Assembly: GCA_021163845.1 (NCBI GenBank)
Contig: JAGGTH010000080.1
Coordinates: 1-44,810 of the forward strand
Length of the DNA stretch: 44,810 nucleotides
Direction: 5' to 3'
From: Helicobacteraceae bacterium
Lineage (GTDB): Bacteria; Campylobacterota; Campylobacteria; Campylobacterales; Sulfurimonadaceae
This document shows positions 40,708-44,810 of the stretch, in pieces. The translations under genes were made by a program, and so were the position numbers. The notes below the pieces were generated by a model, which saw only the letters and a list, made by a program, of their open reading frames with translations, ran no database searches and was not told the origin of the DNA. Numbering within the stretch: position 1 is the first letter of the stretch; each line of letters begins with the position of its first letter.

Positions 40708-42861
40708 CTAATTTTTATAAGCATCATCCGCACGTACGAGATGAATCACTTTTATTTTTTGTTCTAAATGTGTTTTTAGTTTGTGAATATCTGATTCATG
40801 CGATTCAAATTCAAGTTCACAATATTTTATATGATTGTCTTGTTCTTTTCCTAACTCGATCGAGTTGATATCAATATTGAGCTTAACTAAATAAGTTAAA
40901 AACTTAGCCAATGCACCCTTTTCATTGTGAAGAGATGCTATAAGACTGTACTTGTAAACGCTTTGCTTTTCCCAACGCACAAAGAGCATAGGCTCATGTG
41001 CCTTGAGTTTTTTGATAGCACTTTTACACATTTTGTGATGGATGTGGGCTTTACCTTTTTCTAAAAATGCCATGATCTCATCCCCATGCTTTGGATGACA
41101 GCAATAATCATACACCACTTCAGAAATATTATTGACACTAAACACTTCGATCCCGTTGACTACATTCGATTTGAGTTTAAATCTATGACGTGATAAGAAG
41201 CGTTTAAACCTATTATTTTTGCTAATATCGGTAGTATATTTATGGATCACATTGCGAAAATATTCACTATCTGAGGAGATATTAAAAGGAGTTTCACAAT
41301 GGTTCGCTTCTAACCACTCCTCGACACGTGAATGATTCAAACTCATTGCCGTTGCGATAATACTAATACTATACTTTGTATTGATCTCTTTGATTCTTGC
41401 ATTACAATTGAGTCTCATATTACTTTTTGCCCGTGAGGTCTTGACCGCATCGATCCAGCTGCAACGAGTTATGATGGCATTACTCAAAGTGATCTTGACA
41501 ATATCACCATTACCCAACTCTTGAAGAAGAGAGGATTTTGTTTTATTGATAAGGCATGAGAGTGCTTTATTTCCTACCTCACTATGCACAGCATACGCAT
41601 AATCAAGTGCGACGGCACCACGAGGAAGAGTAAATGCTTCTCCCGTTGGGGAGAAGACAACAATATCTTCACTGTAGAGATCATTTTTGATCAGAGAATA
41701 AAAATCTTCTACAGACTCCTTTTGGTAACTGAGGTTATTGAGCCAATCAAGTTTGATATTATTACCACCACTCTTATATTTCCAATGCGCAGCAACACCA
41801 AGTTCTGCTGTTTTATGCATTTCAAAAGTACGGATCTGTACTTCAAAAATTGCCGTTTCATAAAAAACAGAGGTATGAATTGTCTGGTATCCATTGTCTT
41901 TTGGAACTGCAATATAATCTTTAAAGCGTGAAGATAGAGGCTGAAAATGCAAATGGATGAGACCTAAGATATTGTAACACTTCACCGCATCTTTTGCTAA
42001 GATACGCACCGCTAAGAGATCAAGCACCTCATCGATCCCCACCCCTTTTCTTTGCATCTTAAGATAGATCGAGTAGCGGTGTTTTATCCGAGAGACGATC
42101 TCTATATCATCCTCACAAAATCCATTTTTGACAAGGAGAATTTGTATTGACCTTTTGAACTCATCTAGCTTCATCTCGATAGAATGATAATTTACATCCA
42201 AATAGTTGTCAATTATCTGCTTTTCCTCTTTAAAAAGGTAAGAAAAACTTAAATCTTCTAAGATATTTTTGAGTGAAGATATCCCTAGTCTATGTGCGAT
42301 CGGAGAGTATACAACTAAGGTTTCTTCAGCGATACGGATCTGCTTGTGCTCAGCAAGCGCATCGAGTGTAAGCATATTATGAAGTCGATCACAAAGCTTG
42401 ACGACCAAGACACGCACATCTTCAATACTGGCTAAAAGCATCTTACGAAATGAAAGTGCTGAGACAACTAGTTTATCATCAGAACTCGAAGAGACAAGCT
42501 CTGCATCACGAATATTTACGATCTTGGTCAGTCCATCGACAAGATGTGCTACATCCCCACCAAAATGCTCATGTATCTCTTCTATGCTTGCTGGAGTATC
42601 CTCTACAATATCGTGCAATAAAGCAGATATTGCCATCGATTCATCATTGGTGATCGATGCGACGATCCCCGCTACTAGGATGGGATGTACAATATAAGGC
42701 TCACCACTTTTTCGAAACTGATCTTTATGTGCTTTTTGGGAGTATGTAAGAGCATCTTGTAATGCTTTTGAAGGCGCTATCTGTGAAAACAGATAGCTTG
42801 TAGCTGAGTCAACATCGTTTATATGTTTAACTTTTTGTATCTCTACTTGACTCAGTGGCAA
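40708..42861 (-). CDS. spoT: Bifunctional (p)ppGpp synthetase/hydrolase
   Basis: The 717-residue Rel/Spo enzyme has an intact hydrolase HD domain (YIVHP with H59; LLHDIVEDT with H83/D84 and E87/D88), a synthetase domain (KDNGYQTIHTSVFY), a TGS domain (FSPTGEAFTLPRGAVALDYA) and a C-terminal ACT-like domain. Both activities look complete, as expected where a single Rsh enzyme serves the stringent response. The start is TTG at 42861, five to seven bases after the rpoZ stop, with AGGA just upstream. Confidence 0.95.
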   Translation of the reverse strand: MPLSQVEIQKVKHINDVDSATSYLFSQIAPSKALQDALTYSQKAHKDQFRKSGEPYIVHPILVAGIVASITNDESMAISALLHDIVEDTPASIEEIHEHFGGDVAHLVDGLTKIVNIRDAELVSSSSDDKLVVSALSFRKMLLASIEDVRVLVVKLCDRLHNMLTLDALAEHKQIRIAEETLVVYSPIAHRLGISSLKNILEDLSFSYLFKEEKQIIDNYLDVNYHSIEMKLDEFKRSIQILLVKNGFCEDDIEIVSRIKHRYSIYLKMQRKGVGIDEVLDLLAVRILAKDAVKCYNILGLIHLHFQPLSSRFKDYIAVPKDNGYQTIHTSVFYETAIFEVQIRTFEMHKTAELGVAAHWKYKSGGNNIKLDWLNNLSYQKESVEDFYSLIKNDLYSEDIVVFSPTGEAFTLPRGAVALDYAYAVHSEVGNKALSCLINKTKSSLLQELGNGDIVKITLSNAIITRCSWIDAVKTSRAKSNMRLNCNARIKEINTKYSISIIATAMSLNHSRVEEWLEANHCETPFNISSDSEYFRNVIHKYTTDISKNNRFKRFLSRHRFKLKSNVVNGIEVFSVNNISEVVYDYCCHPKHGDEIMAFLEKGKAHIHHKMCKSAIKKLKAHEPMLFVRWEKQSVYKYSLIASLHNEKGALAKFLTYLVKLNIDINSIELGKEQDNHIKYCELEFESHESDIHKLKTHLEQKIKVIHLVRADDAYKN

Positions 42862-42865
42862 AGTT

Positions 42866-43084
42866 TTATTCCTGGTCTATAAAGCCGTTGACTACAATGA
42901 GGCCCTCTGCTAGCTCCATCAATGCCAAATCTGCAGCTTTGATGTTTTTTGAGCTTATACTGAGCTTACTTGTAGCTCCGTTTAAAAGCTGGTCTGATCT
43001 TTTTGACACGGCAAGAGCCAACTGGTATCTATCCATATTTGGATTATTATCCAAAATCTTCGCTGTTAATTCTTCAACTTTCAT
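42866..43084 (-). CDS. rpoZ: RNA polymerase omega subunit
   Basis: The 72-residue protein has the omega pattern: MKVEELTAKIL, then DRYQLALAVSKRSDQL and IKAADLALMELAEGLI. Omega helps assemble RNA polymerase and, in some bacteria, helps bind ppGpp. The neighbouring spoT gene, four bases downstream, fits that link. An AAGGAAATAG site precedes the ATG. Confidence 0.93.
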   Translation of the reverse strand: MKVEELTAKILDNNPNMDRYQLALAVSKRSDQLLNGATSKLSISSKNIKAADLALMELAEGLIVVNGFIDQE

Positions 43085-43099
43085 TCTATTTCCTTAGTG

Positions 43100-43897
<798 letters not shown>

Positions 43898-44810
43898 TTA
43901 AAATTGATCTTGAAATTTTGTACGAATCTTTAAAAATTCATCGAGATGTTCAAAGAAAAGGTCAACTAAAGAGGGGTCAAAATGTTTTGCCCTCTCCTCT
44001 TTAAAAAGTTGGAAAATCTTCTCATCACTCCATGCCTCTTTATAACATCTATCACTCCCAAGCGCATCAAAGACATCCGCAAGTGCCGTTATCCTTCCGT
44101 ATATGTGGATCTGCTCCTCTTTCAAACCTCTTGGATATCCACTCCCATCCCATTTTTCGTGATGTTCATACGCGACGATAGAAGCTGCTTTGAGCAGCTC
44201 TCTTGTTGAACCTTTAAGCATCTCATATCCTATCTCTGCATGGCGTTTCATATACTCAAACTCCTCTTGAGTAAATTTACCAGGCTTATTTAAGATTGCA
44301 TCAGGAATAGCAACTTTTCCTATATCGTGCATTGGAGATGCTTGTTTAAGTATCTCAGCTTCTCTTGAATCGAGCCCATAATACAAAGCTAAGAGTTTTG
44401 AGTATTCTGCCACTCTTTTTACATGATTTCCTGTCTCTTTACTTCGGCTCTCACCTATTGCACCCATTGTAAAGACTACCTCTTTTTGGGTTTCTTCTAT
44501 CTCTATATTAAGATTATTGATCTTTTTAAAAGCACTATTCATACTTCTGATCATTTTATTAAAAGAGTTTGCAAGTTGCCCAATCTCATCGTTTCTTTGC
44601 ATAGAAACCTGCGTATTATAGTTATGTGTTTGTGTAATCTCTTTGGCAGTGTTAGACAATTTGGTAATTGGCTTGACAAGGTTTATTGCAAAAAGTAGGG
44701 CTGTTATAATTATGATCAATACACCAATCACTAAAATAATAAAAAACCACTCTTGATACTTATAAAAAGTTTTATATGCATATTCCTTATCCTCTTCTAA
44801 TACAATATAT
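43898..44810 (-). CDS. Membrane HAMP-HD-GYP protein, 5' partial
   Basis: The frame is open to the right edge, so the N-terminus, probably a periplasmic sensor, is missing; about 304 residues are visible. In order they hold a membrane helix (FFIILVIGVLIIIITALLF), a HAMP linker (KPITKLSNTAKEITQ to SFNKMIRSMN), a short coiled coil and an HD-GYP domain. The motifs are complete: HVKRVAEYS, MHDIGKVAIPD, EHHEKWDGSGYPRGL and ITALADVFDAL. It should degrade cyclic-di-GMP in response to an external signal. The HD-GYP part is close to that of the protein at 21466, so the two are paralogues. Confidence 0.92.
   Translation of the reverse strand, partial: YIVLEEDKEYAYKTFYKYQEWFFIILVIGVLIIIITALLFAINLVKPITKLSNTAKEITQTHNYNTQVSMQRNDEIGQLANSFNKMIRSMNSAFKKINNLNIEIEETQKEVVFTMGAIGESRSKETGNHVKRVAEYSKLLALYYGLDSREAEILKQASPMHDIGKVAIPDAILNKPGKFTQEEFEYMKRHAEIGYEMLKGSTRELLKAASIVAYEHHEKWDGSGYPRGLKEEQIHIYGRITALADVFDALGSDRCYKEAWSDEKIFQLFKEERAKHFDPSLVDLFFEHLDEFLKIRTKFQDQF

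Overview
The window looks like the chromosome of a motile, Gram-negative member of the Campylobacterota (Epsilonproteobacteria). A Sulfurimonas- or Sulfuricurvum-like organism is my best guess; genus is not proven. Three things point there: moderately AT-rich DNA, the gene order pyrH-rpoZ-spoT-tyrS-(nitronate monooxygenase)-amiA, and the order rpsO / Rrf2 regulator / flhA. Both orders match what I recall from Campylobacter. KdsB, the FlgH L-ring protein and two outer-membrane porins show a lipopolysaccharide-bearing, flagellated cell.

Region 1 (1-16538) is an accessory-looking chemosensory island on the + strand. It holds the end of an AraC-type regulator; an Aer/CetB-like PAS protein with a CetA-like receptor carrying two HAMP-like units; a receiver protein of unknown output; and cheY, cheW, an MCP, a STAS-like protein, cheA and cheR. 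Next come an OprD-like porin, a PAS protein fused to a decayed MCP tip, a 58-residue acidic protein and a second OprD-like porin. A histidine-kinase-like protein without its phospho-accepting histidine, cheD and cheB close the island. CheA has no fused receiver and CheB has one, the reverse of the classical Campylobacter arrangement, so this is probably a second chemosensory system. Four of its transcription units start 82-100 bases after a shared GGTCAyATrT motif, followed by a partial inverted copy and an AGA(G/T)A(C/T) block. This suggests one dedicated regulon that includes both porins' neighbourhoods. A 132-base nested-palindrome element sits directly before cheY.

Region 2 (16667-24581) is mixed: a DUF4160/DUF2442 pair, an RDD membrane protein, a HAD phosphatase, an MgtC/DUF4010 membrane protein, MetY-type sulfhydrylase, a SlyD-like isomerase with a clear terminator, a PAS-PAS-HD-GYP protein and a GNAT-nitrilase fusion.

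Region 3 (24588-32059, mostly - strand) holds flgH, a secreted transglutaminase-like protein and a pseudo-receiver/GGDEF/EAL protein in one run. It also holds yqeY on the + strand and a second run of a tRNA-modifying-type methyltransferase, a cysteine-cluster protein, a TPR lipoprotein and trpC.

Region 4 (32109-44810) is core genome: kdsB, rpsO, Rrf2-flhA, a DHH phosphoesterase, then amiA, nitronate monooxygenase, tyrS, spoT, rpoZ and pyrH on the - strand. A membrane HD-GYP protein is cut by the window end. No tRNA, rRNA, CRISPR array or transposase gene was seen, and no gene-free gap exceeds about 170 bases.
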